Shown: positions 39,201-53,000 of the stretch, piece after piece
Numbering within the stretch: position 1 is the first letter of the stretch
Layout: every line of letters begins with the position of its first letter
Assembly (NCBI GenBank): GCA_028015205.1
Contig: CM051519.1
Coordinates: 92,091,539-92,155,538 of the forward strand
DNA from: Mytilisepta virgata
Lineage: Eukaryota > Mollusca > Bivalvia > Mytilida > Mytilidae
Reading direction: 5' to 3'
DNA length: 64,000 bases
Position numbers and translations under genes: made by a program
Notes under the pieces: generated by a model
What the model saw: only the letters and a program-made list of their open reading frames with translations
Databases searched by the model: none
Told to the model about the DNA's origin: nothing

Positions 39201-42200
39201 ATATAAATCCAATTTTGAATACAAAACAAAAGCAATACATTTTCAATTTGGCAATGTGTTAAAGAAAAATTGTGAAAAACTTGATCTAGCATCAGCTGAA
39301 TGTAATTTAATATGATCTGTCTATCGACCTCAACAACTGGATTTCAGAATCTATTGAAATAATTTGGGACTTCCAGAAATATCAACTTAAAGAGCTCCAG
39401 ACATTCATAAATTGAATTTTTATACCTCCAGAAATATATCATTAAATTCATTGATGAACATCTGGATATATTTCAAGAGGAGCTAAGATATCCCAGCAGG
39501 AGCTCTAAACACTGATTTATGGAGGTCCTGAAATCAAATTGTGAGAGTACATTAATATTTGAGGACCTCCTTAATACAACAAATTCTGTGTATCATAAAA
39601 TAACAAATTTTATGCAATGTTATTTTGTGGTACCCTTTGGTTAATAAGATAAAAATTCAGAGAGAGAACCCCATACCAATCACCTTTTCAGGGAAATTAT
39701 ACAAGTTTTATACAAGATTTATACAGAAATTCACACTGACTTTAGGACAGACAAGCTACATGTATATACATGTTTTGATCAGTGTTGTTTCATTGGTGCA
39801 TACCAATAATTTCATTTTCATAACAACTGTCATTAATGAGACCTAACCTGGCTTTCACTCACTGGCTCCACAGCATTGAAGTCTTCTGATTCTTCCAAAT
39901 TACCAGGATTATCTCCTCCTTCTGATATGTCCTCAATTGTAACCTCTCCAATTTCATTTTCTGCTGGGGCAGCTTCTGCAACTGTTGAATGAAAAACATA
40001 TATCACAATTAGTATTATACAGCAGTAGGCAAATTCTCATGTCTAAAAGGATCAATAAACCATTAGAGAAAAAGGAATTTGTTAAAAATGAAGCTATTGG
40101 AAGACTTTTAATACAATATTTTTAGGCTTTTTGGAGAAACAAAGTGCAAAAAGTCCTAGAAAGTAAAGTTTAAAATTGTCTGAAACATTGGTATCCAAAT
40201 ACACATTAATTTGGTTAAAAAATAAATGTGCAAACATGTGACATTACTTACTAATCCAGCCAGCCTCCCCCTTAAGGTTATCTATTATTTAACCTTATTT
40301 GGATTATAAAGGTTTTATTTTTTACCTTTTGGGGTTCTTTGAGGGCATGAAAATTGGCTATCTTTGTCAAAAAATATCATAGTTCAACATATTTCGAAAT
40401 CAACTGAATTCCTATTAAAAATCTCAGTATCATGAGACTATCTGGGTGCGGGATTTTCTCACTGTGTTGAAGACCCATTGGTAGGACATTAAATAAAGAC
40501 AACAATGATGTACAACTAGCTACTATCAAAAGTTGACATCTTATTTCACTGTAGTCTACTATTTCACCTATCATCAAACCAATACCATGAACAATACAGT
40601 CAATAAAGCTACACCTTGATAAATACACGCATCAACCTCAACTGAACTGAAAAGTAAGCAAGCTGCTTCTGACTATTAGTTAAACTAAAGATACCATATT
40701 TCAGTAGGCTCTGATATGTGTATCCACATAAAACACACAAACAATACACAACTATTTGTGTCTCTAGAAGTGGTTATTTAATGTTGCATTCTTCCCTTCC
40801 TAAATGACCCATGGTTAAAGAGGTCAGTCGTACACAAGAATGCTTTTATAATATATCAGTGTACCTTGTATTCATCCATTTTTCACAACAAAGCAGGTGA
40901 CTGTACGGAATTACAGGGAATTTGTTTTTCATATAATGGATATATTTTATATTTACATGCTTAAATTTTGTTGCTGATATTTTGTAATTCTCTAATAAAA
41001 CCATGAACAATCCCCTTAATACAGCTAAGCCTTGATATTAAATGCAAATAGGCAAACTGCTTTTGACTATTAGCTAGACAAAAGATACCATATTGCAGTT
41101 GGCTCTGATATGTGTATCCACATAAAACACACAAACAATACACAACTATTTGTGTCTCTAGAAGTGGTTATTTAATGTTGCATTCTTCCCTTCCTAAATG
41201 ACCCATGGTTAAAGAGGTCAGTCGTACACAAGAATGCTTTTAGAACCTATCGTTATACTTTTGTCAGAATAATAAAGCAGTCAACTTCAGGGAATTGCGA
41301 TTCCCACTGCTGGATATTTTGGAATTTTTCGAACATTAAAATCATTAAGAAGTGGAAATTCAATATGTTACAATGTTACGTTTGATATACATGTACATGT
41401 ATTAAGTTTATTTTCTGTGACTTTTGACAGCAGCTTCCCTCATATTGCTTTAATCAAACTCTTACATATAATTTTTTTTTTTCATTTTATTGCAATAAAA
41501 CTTTCCACGACTTTTCAATGCCTTTTCATGACATTTTTCAAATCCATAGCTTTTCAGCACCTTTTTTAGACCAAACATTCCATGATTTTTCCAAAATTCC
41601 ATGACCCCGTACGAAACCCAACTGCACCTACTCAATGTTTATTGGCTTCATCCCTTTCCTCTAAATTAAAGATGTAAGTCAGTAATATCAAACTGTTGAA
41701 GGACAAGAATATGTAACTTTATAACAACATGCAAATCATCAAACATGAAGCTTATATGGTGTTTACATTCAGCTACTTCACATCAGGAGAAAATATTCTA
41801 TGGAAGGCCGATATACTAAATGTTTGGTAGGTGGCAATGACAGCAAATTTACTTTTTCATGATTTGTTAATGATTTAATAAGGAATACGTTTCATATTTA
41901 TGAAAAGAAATTAAATTTGTAACTACACGGTTATAAATTAATTTGTTTAAGGGAACTTAGTTCTTAACAAAGACTAGAAGAAATTTTAGTCCTAGAATAT
42001 TGTAAAAAATTCTGAGAACAGTGTCAAAGCTCAAGGAATGACAAAAGATCAAATTGTCCTTTGGCCCAGGCAATTTTATAACTTATATATCCACAATGAA
42101 TCACATCAATAACACTGAATATTATAATGCTTGATAAGTGGATAAGTTTATTTTGCATTCTTCCCTTCCTAAATGACCCATGGTAAAAGAGGTCAGTCGT

Positions 42201-44013
42201 ACACAAGAATGCTAATGAACAAGTTAAACCAAAATCTGAAGTTATACATGTAGCATTGATGATTTAATGTGTTCTCATTAGCATTTTTATTTCCCCCTCT
42301 CTGCAGGTGATAAAAATAAAGATTTTAATAAATTTAAGTACAACTATATAAGTACACTGTATCTGTGTCATTGAATTTTTACCTGTTGTATTTTCAGTTG
42401 TGTTTGTAGCTTCCTGAGGTGCTGTTCTGTTTTCTATTTTTGGTTTGGGTCTAGCAGTAACATTCTGTACAGGCTGATTGACACTCCGAGATAATGTTTC
42501 CAATGGTTTCAATGCTGAATTTATTGTATTAGCCATATAAGGACTTGACAAATCTAAACTATGAGGAATCCTTGCCAAATCAGTCACTATGCCTTTCTTC
42601 AACAAACTTTTCACAATGTTATTAATCAGTGTTTGTTGTCCTTTAAATACTTGGTTCGGAATTTGTCCTGGACTAGGACATGACTCTATAATTACACTTA
42701 TCAAACTATTTAATGATTGGATCTTAATATGCTTCTCCAAACTTTCTGGAAGAGCCAAAGCTCTCTGAAGTGCTGCTTTCAGTTCATTTACAAGTGTCAT
42801 TTGAGCATCGGGACTATGATTACAAGCAGCTATACTAGCCAAAAATATCCTGGAATAAGCAGGACAGTCTTTGTCTCCATTTTTCTGACACTGTGGCAAC
42901 AAATTATCTAAGACAAATGCCAACACAGTACAATCCTACAATGATTAAAATGAATAGATCTATTTACTATTAAAGTAAACAGTTCCCTATCTAGGTAAAA
43001 TTCAATATGTATGTTAACTGTGTCACAGATATGTTTAAATGCTGTAGAGAATAAAATGCTCCGCGGTGCGCAGCTAGATACGACCGCAGATGTTGAACCC
43101 TGAATAGCCCCCCCCCCCCCCCCAAAAAAATTTACCCCTTTTTTAGCTTTTGTGCAATACACTATGAAGTTGCGCATTGACCAACCCCTCCCAAAAAAAA
43201 CACCAAAAAACAATAAAATTTATTGTAACCCCCCCCCTTTTTTTTTTTGCTAAAAAAAATTTGAAATTATCTTTTTAAATTTATGCAATATGAAATGAGA
43301 AAAAAATTAACCCCATTCCCAATTTCTCATTTACACCTGCTAAATTTTGTTTTCAAATCCCCCCCCCCCCCCAACAATTTCTTTATACTTTGCAACCATA
43401 ACAGCCCATTTAAATACACCATAAACGTATTAAAATAGAAAATGACATCATAGTCATGGATGGCAAATTTTAAATATACACAATTTAAAAGCAGTTTAGA
43501 TGAGATAAACAAAAAAGCTTCATCAGCACATTTTATATTGGCAAATTTCCAATGGAATTTGTTAATAATAAAGTTTTGATAACAGGGCACACACATCAAT
43601 TTCTTGCTATTGCGCAATACTGTGCAATTGAAAATTTCTTTAAATATTTGACACATAACAGGTTTCTGACACAGAATAACTGTAATCAAAGAACTTAGAA
43701 TTGGTCATATGATTTGAATTTATATTAAATTTTTTGCTTCTTGTGCAATACAATATGCTGTTGAGAATTGCCCCCTCCCCCCCCCCCCCCCCCCAAAAAA
43801 AATAATTTACCACTTTTTTAGCTTTTGTGCAATACACTATGAAGTTGCACATTAACCCCCCATCCCAAAAAAAAACCCCAAAAAAACAATAAAATTTATT
43901 GTAACACCCCCCCCCCCCACCCTTTTCTTCTGAAAAAAAATTTGAAATCTTCTTTTTAATTTATGAAATATGAAATGAGAAAAAAAATACACTATGCTAT
44001 TGCGTATTGACCC

Positions 44014-44065
<52 letters not shown>

Positions 44066-47000
44066 TATTGTACTCCCCTCCCCCGCCCCCCTCCAACCCT
44101 TTTTTGCAAAAAAAAAATGTTTCAAGAAATTCTTTTTAATTTCTGAAATCTGAAATGAAAAAAAATTGTCCCCCCCCCCACAATTTCTTATTTACCCCCT
44201 AAATTTTCACCCCCCCCCCCCCCCCATCCTTTCCCTTTTTCCAAAAAAAAAATTCTTTCCCTCAAGATAAGGTCATAATCCCTATTCAAATTTCTCATGG
44301 TGTTTGCAAACATAATTACCCAATTAAATACATCATTGAAGTCTTAAAATAGAAAATGACATATGGCTAAAATTAATATTAATTAATAGTAACTTCTAAA
44401 AATAAACTGACAGCTATAAATCACCCCAAGACAATCTACATTTCTTTATACATAATTGAATCATACACAATATTTTACTTTAAATGTGTGTGGATTACCT
44501 CCCTTTCACCAAGATAATATCATAGATTTCTATTTACTTATACTAAAGTTATTGTGCAAAAACCAAGAAAAATGCTTATTTGGGCCCTTTTTTAGCTCCT
44601 AATTCCGAAACTGTTGGGATCAAAACTCCAAAAAATGGTCATAAACCTTGTGTTAAAATTTCATAGATTTCTATTTACTTATACTAGAGTTATTGTGCAA
44701 AAACCAAGAAAAATGCTTATTGGGCCCTTTTTTGGCCCCTAATTCTTAAACTGTTGAGACCAAAACTCCCAAAATCAATCCCAACCTTCCTTTTATGGTC
44801 ATAAACCTTGTGTTTAAATTTCATAGATTTCTATTAACTTATACTAAAGTTATAGTGCGAAAACCAAATGTCTTCGGAAGACGACGACGACGCCAACGTC
44901 ATACCAATATACGACCGCAAAAATTTTGCGCTCGTATAAAAACTCCTTTCAAATTATCTACATTATATAGGTCTAAAACTATGACAAAAACTTCTGTTGT
45001 TTTAACAGATATGCATGTACCAAAATTGATTCAATCAAAAATTGTGTTGGTTTCCTCAGTCTCACTCTTTTTTGTCCCATTAATGTTTCAATTTTTTGGT
45101 AAAAATTCAAAACAATTCATAATATTTCCTTAAATTCTTTAATTTCAATATTTTCAGTCTAACCCCAAATTTGAGAAAATCTGCACTACAAACTGTTTTG
45201 GATTGATCACATAATGCTAAAACTTCGCTATACTGCAGAATGATTCAGTGCAAGTTAGTGAAGGAATTTTACAAATATATCTCCACTGAAAGAGGGGCAT
45301 AAAAAAATCAGCCAATTCTTAATTCTTACCTCTGTCAGTAGATCAGATTGTCCACTATGGTAACTATAATTAGTTATTAATCGTGTACAACTTGAATATG
45401 ATTTTATCATTTCTGATAATATCCTTAATACTAAAGATTTTGGCATTAAAGGGTTCTGATTCCTCTGCTCTTCTTTTGTATCTTTTTGGTCTTTGGATGT
45501 ACCTGCTTCTGATGCACTATCTATCTGACTCTGAAAACACAATTTCATTATTCTAATCTCCTTCTTATAATAGGTTATGTATGAAAAAATAATGATTGCA
45601 TTCTAAAAGTGATAGTACATCTACAGTATGAGCTTAAGTTTACTAAGTGAGTAATGTCTAAAAGTCAAAGTAAGAATATCTTTTATACTAAACACACCAA
45701 ATGATAAAAATTTGAAATTATAGCCATCTAGAATTCTGTCAATGTTCTTTATGCTAAATTCTATTTAATCCTATAAGTGTTGGTTTTATTTCACATTGGT
45801 AGTTTGATTTAAATTATCACAGTTTTTAAAACTACAGTATGTCCTTATAATTGAAAGAAAAGATTTTAAGACACGTGATTGTATACAAATTTTCAAGAAT
45901 TACATGAAACAAGACTCTTCATAATATTGTCTAATAATAATTATAAAAGTTTCCACTTACAGAAGTTTCATCCTCTGTAACCATTTCTATTGCACTGTTC
46001 TGTCTAGCTATAGTTCTCTCTGCTTCAGCTACAGCCTCAGCTAATGTCTTGGGTTCTTGTACTTTATTTTCTATCAATACAATTGAACATAATACATGTA
46101 CATGTAGTCAAATAAGACAGAGGTTTGAGGGTATTGTATTTTTTAAAACCAACAGGTACAAAAATGACTATGTAAAGAAAAGATCTTCAAATTTAGCATA
46201 CAAAAACATCAGCATTATCGAGATGTAATTTTTGCTAACCAGAATAAAAACAGAAATGTTGTACCTGAAACTAAATTACTACTTGTATGTACAATAAAGA
46301 AACGGTAATGGACAAATGCAGATTGCAAAGAAAAGAATTCTGCTAAAGAAAGAATAAAAGGTTCTCACACGAGTTCAAAATGAAGACTGGGAAATCTTCG
46401 AGTTTTTAAAATTCACGTCTTTCCCGAGTAGAGCACAGCGGAACGAGGGTAAAGATGCTGAATTTTAAAAACGAGTTGTATTTTCCAGTTCTTCATTTTT
46501 AAACGAGTCTAAGTACCTATTTCTTCTGTAAAAATAGTGGTTTTAGGCCTCGCACAATTATATATTTTCAGTATGAATAACCAAAAGGTATAGTAACGTT
46601 AGGTTTGATTGGTCAATAGTCATAATAAATGAATGTATTAAGGATTCTCATTGGACGTTATACTGAGTGAAGACGAGCCCACGTGATCTTGTCTTCACTC
46701 GGTTGTCTCAACTCGGCCATTTACACAAGAAATAACACCATCCCTGATTATTCATACTGTAAGTTCTACATTTAAGTTTTGACAAGCTTAACTTTTAGCC
46801 TTTAATGATAAAGTTAATTGTAATAGCTGTAAATACCAGGATAACAGTTAAGTAAGATCTGCTATCCAACGATGCCAATCACTAACATTACTGTAGCATT
46901 GTTAACAATCACATATGCCACATTTCTGACACAGATGAAGATACACAATGCATTGAGCAAAAACAGCTTTTTCATATTTCATACACAAATGTTCATTATA

Positions 47001-50000
47001 CTTTATTACTACGGGTGAAAATACCAATTAAAATAGTTCAAGATATTGAGGAGGAATTTTGTCCTACAAAGTTTACAAGAGCTAAAAACATAACTCAATT
47101 ATAGTGCTATTAAATGGGTATTTTCATATAAACCCTGTATTATGTCCGAATCAGTCATATTGGGTCAGCTTATCAATGTCCAATATGACTGTTCGAGGAC
47201 ATAATACAGGCTTTATATGAAAATACCCATTTTATGACACCTTATTAACCAATGACTTTAACTTACAGTAATTTTTTTAGTTTTATTGTGCTTATAACTG
47301 TATGGCGAATATCTTGCCGTTCAGGTTGTTTTTTCTAACAGCAACAAACATAAATCATTGACCCTGTACAATTGCCAGGTTTCATGGACTTTCTGCTGTA
47401 TGAAATAGTCTATTTCTACTGTATTTTATTGGTTATTCTGTCATTTGATACAAAATACACACAGTAAGTCCATTTGCTGCTTCCCCTTCATTTATGAAAA
47501 CAGGATTGTGGACATTTTTTTTTCAAGCATGTCACAAAATTCTACTTAGCAAAATTAGAAAGCACTATCAATATTTTTCTTGTATTATTAAAATTGGCAT
47601 GCAAACAGAGTGGGATAACTATTATCAAAAGAGAAAATATGATTAATGATCTAATTCTAGTATTCTACGTACCCTCTTCTGCATAGTTACACTTGCATAC
47701 AAGAGCATTGAGGAGATCAAACAAGAGCTCTTTTAGGGGAGATTCTACAGTATAATTTATTGTGTGTTTTGTGTTGATAACTTTCAAGAGCTGGGGATGA
47801 GTGGAAGAAGTATAAAATCTCATCTCATCTTCATCTACAAGCAGAAATAATTTTCAACATACATTACAATGAAGTACAGAACTGGGGAATACAAAAAAAG
47901 CAAAATACAATAATACATGTATTTACAGAAGTAATCCTATTTTATTCTATTAACTTTTCAGAGGAATCCTTGGAGCTTAATTTTTAAAATCTCAAAAGAA
48001 AATTATTAACTGTGGATTCATTTCTGTAGTTATTAATAGTTATTTGATGAAGATTTGCTGTTTTAAGGATTTCTAAGTTTTTGTAATTTTCTATAAAAAT
48101 TTCGACGGAATGATAAAGGCAATTGTAATAGCTGTAAATACCAGGATAGCAGTTATGTAAGATCTGCTATCCAACGATGCCAATCACTAACATTATTGTA
48201 GCATTGTTAACAATCACATATGCCACATTTCTGACACAGATGAAGATACACAATGCATTGACCACAGGCAAAACATCTTTTTTTCATATTTCATACACGA
48301 ATGTTCATCATAATTCATTACGATGGATGAAAATAATTTTCAACATACAGTACAATGAAGTACAGAACTGCAGAATACAAAAATACAAAATAAATAGTAC
48401 ATGTATTTACAGAAGTAATCCTATATTCATTCTATAGGAATTCGTGGAGCTTAATTTTAAAATCTCAAAAGAAAAATATTTTCTAGAAATTATATATTCT
48501 AATATATTCATTGTACTGAATACTGAAATTCATGATTCAACTCTACCACAAAATTTAATGAAAAATATAACTAGTCTGATCCATTCATAAAAAGTAAAAA
48601 TTTTAGGAATTGTTAATAAAATGCTCCGCTGGGCACAGCTTGATACGACCGCAGAGGTCGAACCCTGAACAGTTGGGGCAAGTATGGACACAACATTCAA
48701 GCTTGATACAGCACTGAATTTGGTTGATTGATTGTTGCTTAACGTCCAGTGGCAAATATTTCATGCATCTTCATGATGAGAACCAGTTCAATTTATCAAA
48801 CAATTCAATTAGGGGTGGGATGGGACACAAAGGGGAACCAATTTTGACTGCCACTGTAAAAGGAGGATGGTTGGGTAGGGTCGGATAATTTAGCCTCCTG
48901 TAGCGGCCATCAGCCTACTCTTTTTCGAAAACTACAGAAGGGGTCTTTAGCGTGCAGGGAGTGTGGCATTCTCCAAACACGTTACCCACTATGGTCCGCG
49001 GTCAGGCTTTCCGTATTATGACCTGACAACCCCCCCAACGAGACTGAATTTGGATTGTGAATAAATATTTGACACAGCATAGGTTTCTGACACAGAATTA
49101 ATGTGGTCTAAGAACTTAAAATTTTTTAATTTACCTATTCAAACAATATCAGTATTATTTGTTTTTATATATAAATCAGAAATAACCAATTTAAAATTTA
49201 AAATTGGGCACACATATCAATTTCTTGCTATTGCGCAATACTGTGCAATTGAAGATTTCTTGCTATTGTGCAATACTGTGCAATTGAAAATTCCCCCCCC
49301 CCCCCAAAAAAAAATAAATAATTTACCCCTTTTTTAGCTTTTGTGCAATACACTATGAAGTTGCACATTACCCCCCCCCCCCCCCTCCCAAAAAAAAAAC
49401 CAAAAAACAATAAAATTTATTGTAACCCCCCTTTTTTTGCTAAAAGAAATTTGAAATTTCCTTTTTAATTTATGAAATATGAAATGAGAAAAAAATTAAA
49501 TGTGTTTGGATTACCTCCCTTAGCCCACCAAGATAATATACATTTCTATTTACTTATTCTAAAGTTATTGTGCAAAAACCAAGAAAAATGCTTATTTGGG
49601 CCCTTTTTTAGCCCCTAATTCCTAAACTGTTGGGATCAAAACTCCAAAAAATGGTCATAAACCTTGTGTTAAAATTTCATAGATTTCTATTTACTTATAC
49701 TAGAGTTATTGTGCGAAAACCAAGAAAAATGCTTATTGGGCCCTTTTTTGGCCCCTAATTCTTAAACTGTTGGGACCAAAACTCCCAAAATCAATCCCAA
49801 CCTTCCTTTTGTGGTCATAAACCTTGTGTTTAAATTTCATAGATTTCTATTAACTTATACTAAAGTTATAGTGCGAAAACCAAATGTCTACAGACTCCGA
49901 CGGACGACGACGACGACGACGCCAACGTCATACCAATATACGACCGCAAAAATTTTGCGGTCGTATAAAAATGTGAAAGTACATATACATACCCCTTTTA

Positions 50001-53000
50001 GCTGGTGGTGGGAGAGCTATCCGTAAAATTGATTTACATATTTCTGACAACAGTTCAGGATGTCTACATGCAGCAGGTCCCAGTACTCTCAAACTATAAT
50101 GTAATTCTTTTGACCCCATACTGCCCTGACTTGCACTATCCACTAGACCAGCACCACCAGCACCTGTTGTTACTTTCTTTACAACCTGAAACAAAAAGTA
50201 CATGTATATTTAAATCTGACTTCACTATCTTTTTTTTTTTAAATCTGAAATAAACCTCTTATTAAATACTTACGAAAAAACACAAAATCAGCTGGTCAGT
50301 ACTGTATTTTTTTCTTCGTTCAGTAAAATGAAACAGGCTATTACTACCAGTGTAAAGTTTACAGGTATAAATTATGACAAGGTTTATTAGACAAATGGAA
50401 TAATGAACAATTACAAATATTCACAAACTTCATCTTAAGTATTGGGGTAATAAAACGTATTAGTTACAATAATAAGATACAAGTTACCAACATACTTGTA
50501 TCAAATGAGACCAGATCACAATTTACTGTAGCATTGTAACAATCATGTGCTTTACTATCAACTCAACACAGTTGAGGATACACAATACAAAATCACATTC
50601 CTACATGATCTCAGTTCTCAGGGTAATGAAACTACAAATTTATAATACAGATTCTAAAATGACAAATACTTATATATTAGCTTCATTGATCTCTCATTGG
50701 TGATATACTTCCATTTTACATCTTGGTTCAACCACTCCCATCAAAAATTGAATTTTTGAAATGCTTGCAGTTTTTTCTTTTTTATATATTTTTGTGTCCT
50801 TTTAATCATTTGTCAACCCATCTTGTTCCATTCTCAGGTAAAATCCTAACTGAATGATATTTTTTATGTCAATGCAACAATCAAACCTACTTACCTTTTC
50901 CATGCAATATCGCAAAGTATCTTTTTCTTCCATAATATGTCTGAATATTAAGGTCACTAAAGAAACAAAACCTTGGAAGGATGACGACTGTGTTAGATTT
51001 AATAGAAGACGAGGTCCACCTAAATCAGCGAATAACACAGCATACTTATGTTGTCTAGTTAATCGTAAAGTTAGTCTTAAGGCTGCATGTAAACTTTCTG
51101 CATCCACCGGAATACCAATCAATACCACCACTGACCTGAAATAGTCACGTCAAATATTTTTTACTATCTACTAATAAAATGCTCCGCTGGGCGCAGCTAG
51201 ATACGACCGCAGATGTCGAACCCTGAATAGTTGGGGCAATTATGAACACAACATTCAAGCTTGATACAATACTGAATTTGGATTGTGAATAAATATTTGA
51301 CACAGCATAGGTTTCTGACACAGAATGAATGTTGTCTAAGAACTTAAAAATTTTTAATTTACCTATTCAAACCATATCAGTATTATTTGTTTTTATATAT
51401 AAATCAGAAATAACCAATTTAAAATTTAAAATTGGACACACATATCAATTTCTTGCTATTGCGCAATACTGTGTAATTGAAAATTTCTTCAAATATTTGA
51501 CACATAATAGGTTTCTGACACAGATTAACTGAAATCAAAGAACTTAAAATTGGTCATATGATTTGAATTTATATTCAATTTTTTGCTTCTTGTGCAATAC
51601 AATATGCTGTGGAGAATTGCCCCCCCCCCCCAAAAAAATAATAATTTACCCCTTTTTTTAGCTTTTGTGCAATACACTATGAAGTTGCACATTGACCCCC
51701 CCTCCCCCAAAAAAAAAAACAAAAAACAACAAAATTTATTGTAACCCCCCCCCCCCCCTTTTTTTGCTAAAAAAAATTTGAAATTTTCTTTTTAATTTAT
51801 GAAATATGAAATGAGAAAAAATTACCCCCTCCCCAATTTCTCATTTACCCCCCCCCCCCCCCCCCCCCCCATTTCTTTATACTTTGCAACCATAACAGCC
51901 CATTTAAATACACCATAACATATTAAAATAGAAAATGACATCATAGTCATGGATGGCAAATTTTAAATATACATAATTTAAAAGCAGTTTAGATAAGATA
52001 AACAAAAAAGCTTCATCAGCACATTTTATATTGGCAAATTTCCAATGGAATTTGTTAATAATAAAGTTTTGATAACAGGGCACACATATCAATTTCTTGC
52101 TATTGTGCAATACTGTGCAATTGAAGATTACTTCAAATATTTGACACATAATAGGTTTCTGACACAGAATAACTGAAATAAAGAACTTAGAATTGGTCAT
52201 ATGATTTGAATTTATATTCAATTTTTTGCTTTTGTGTAATACAATATGCTGTGGAGAATTGCCCCCACCCCCCAAAAAAAAAATTTACCCCCTTTTTAGC
52301 TTTAATTTTGGACCCCGATTTGGACCAACTTGAAAACTGGGCCCATAATAAAAAAACTAAGTACATGTTTAGATTCAGCATATCAAAGAACCCCAAGAAT
52401 TCAATTTTTGTTAAAATCAAACTAAGTTTAATTTTGGACCCTTTGGACCTTAATGTAGACCAATTTGAAAACGGGACCAAAAATTAAGAATCTAAATGCA
52501 CGGTTAGATTCGGCATATCAAAGAACCCCAATAGTTCAATTTTCGATGAAATCAAAGTTTAATTTTGGACCCCGATTTGGACCAACTTGAAAACTGGGCC
52601 CATAATAAAAAAACTAAGTACATGTTTAGATTCAGCATATCAAAGAACCCAAAGAATTCAATTTTTGTTAAAATCAAACTAAGTTTAATTTTGGACATTT
52701 GGACCTTAATGTAGACCTATTTGAAAACGGGACCAAAAATTAAGAATCTAAATGCACGGTTAGATTCGGCATATCAAAGAACCCCAATAGTTCAATTTTT
52801 GATGAAATCAAACAAAGTTTAATTTTGGACCCTTTTGGCCCCTAATTCCTAAACTGTTGGGACCAAAACTCCAAAAATCAATCCCAACCTTCCTTTTGTG
52901 GTCATAAACCTTGTGTTTAAATTTCATAGATTTCTATTTACTTATACTAAAGTTATTGTGCAAAAACCAAGAAAAATGCTTATTTGGGCCCTTTTTTAGC

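Larger units (their letters stand above)
40585..41237 (+). repeat. local tandem duplication of about 240 bp
   Basis: 40585..40843 and about 41000..41237 share 'ctctgatatgtgtatccaca', 'taaaacacacaaacaataca' and 'gtctctagaagtggttattt' and both end in the 58-bp element; offset about 394 bp. The outer part has diverged more than the 58-bp element. Confidence 0.8.

Noticed and set aside
40786..40843. 58-bp element as a hammerhead ribozyme or known snoRNA
   Set aside because: No CUGAUGA/GAAA core, no C/D or H/ACA boxes seen; kept only as an unexplained element.
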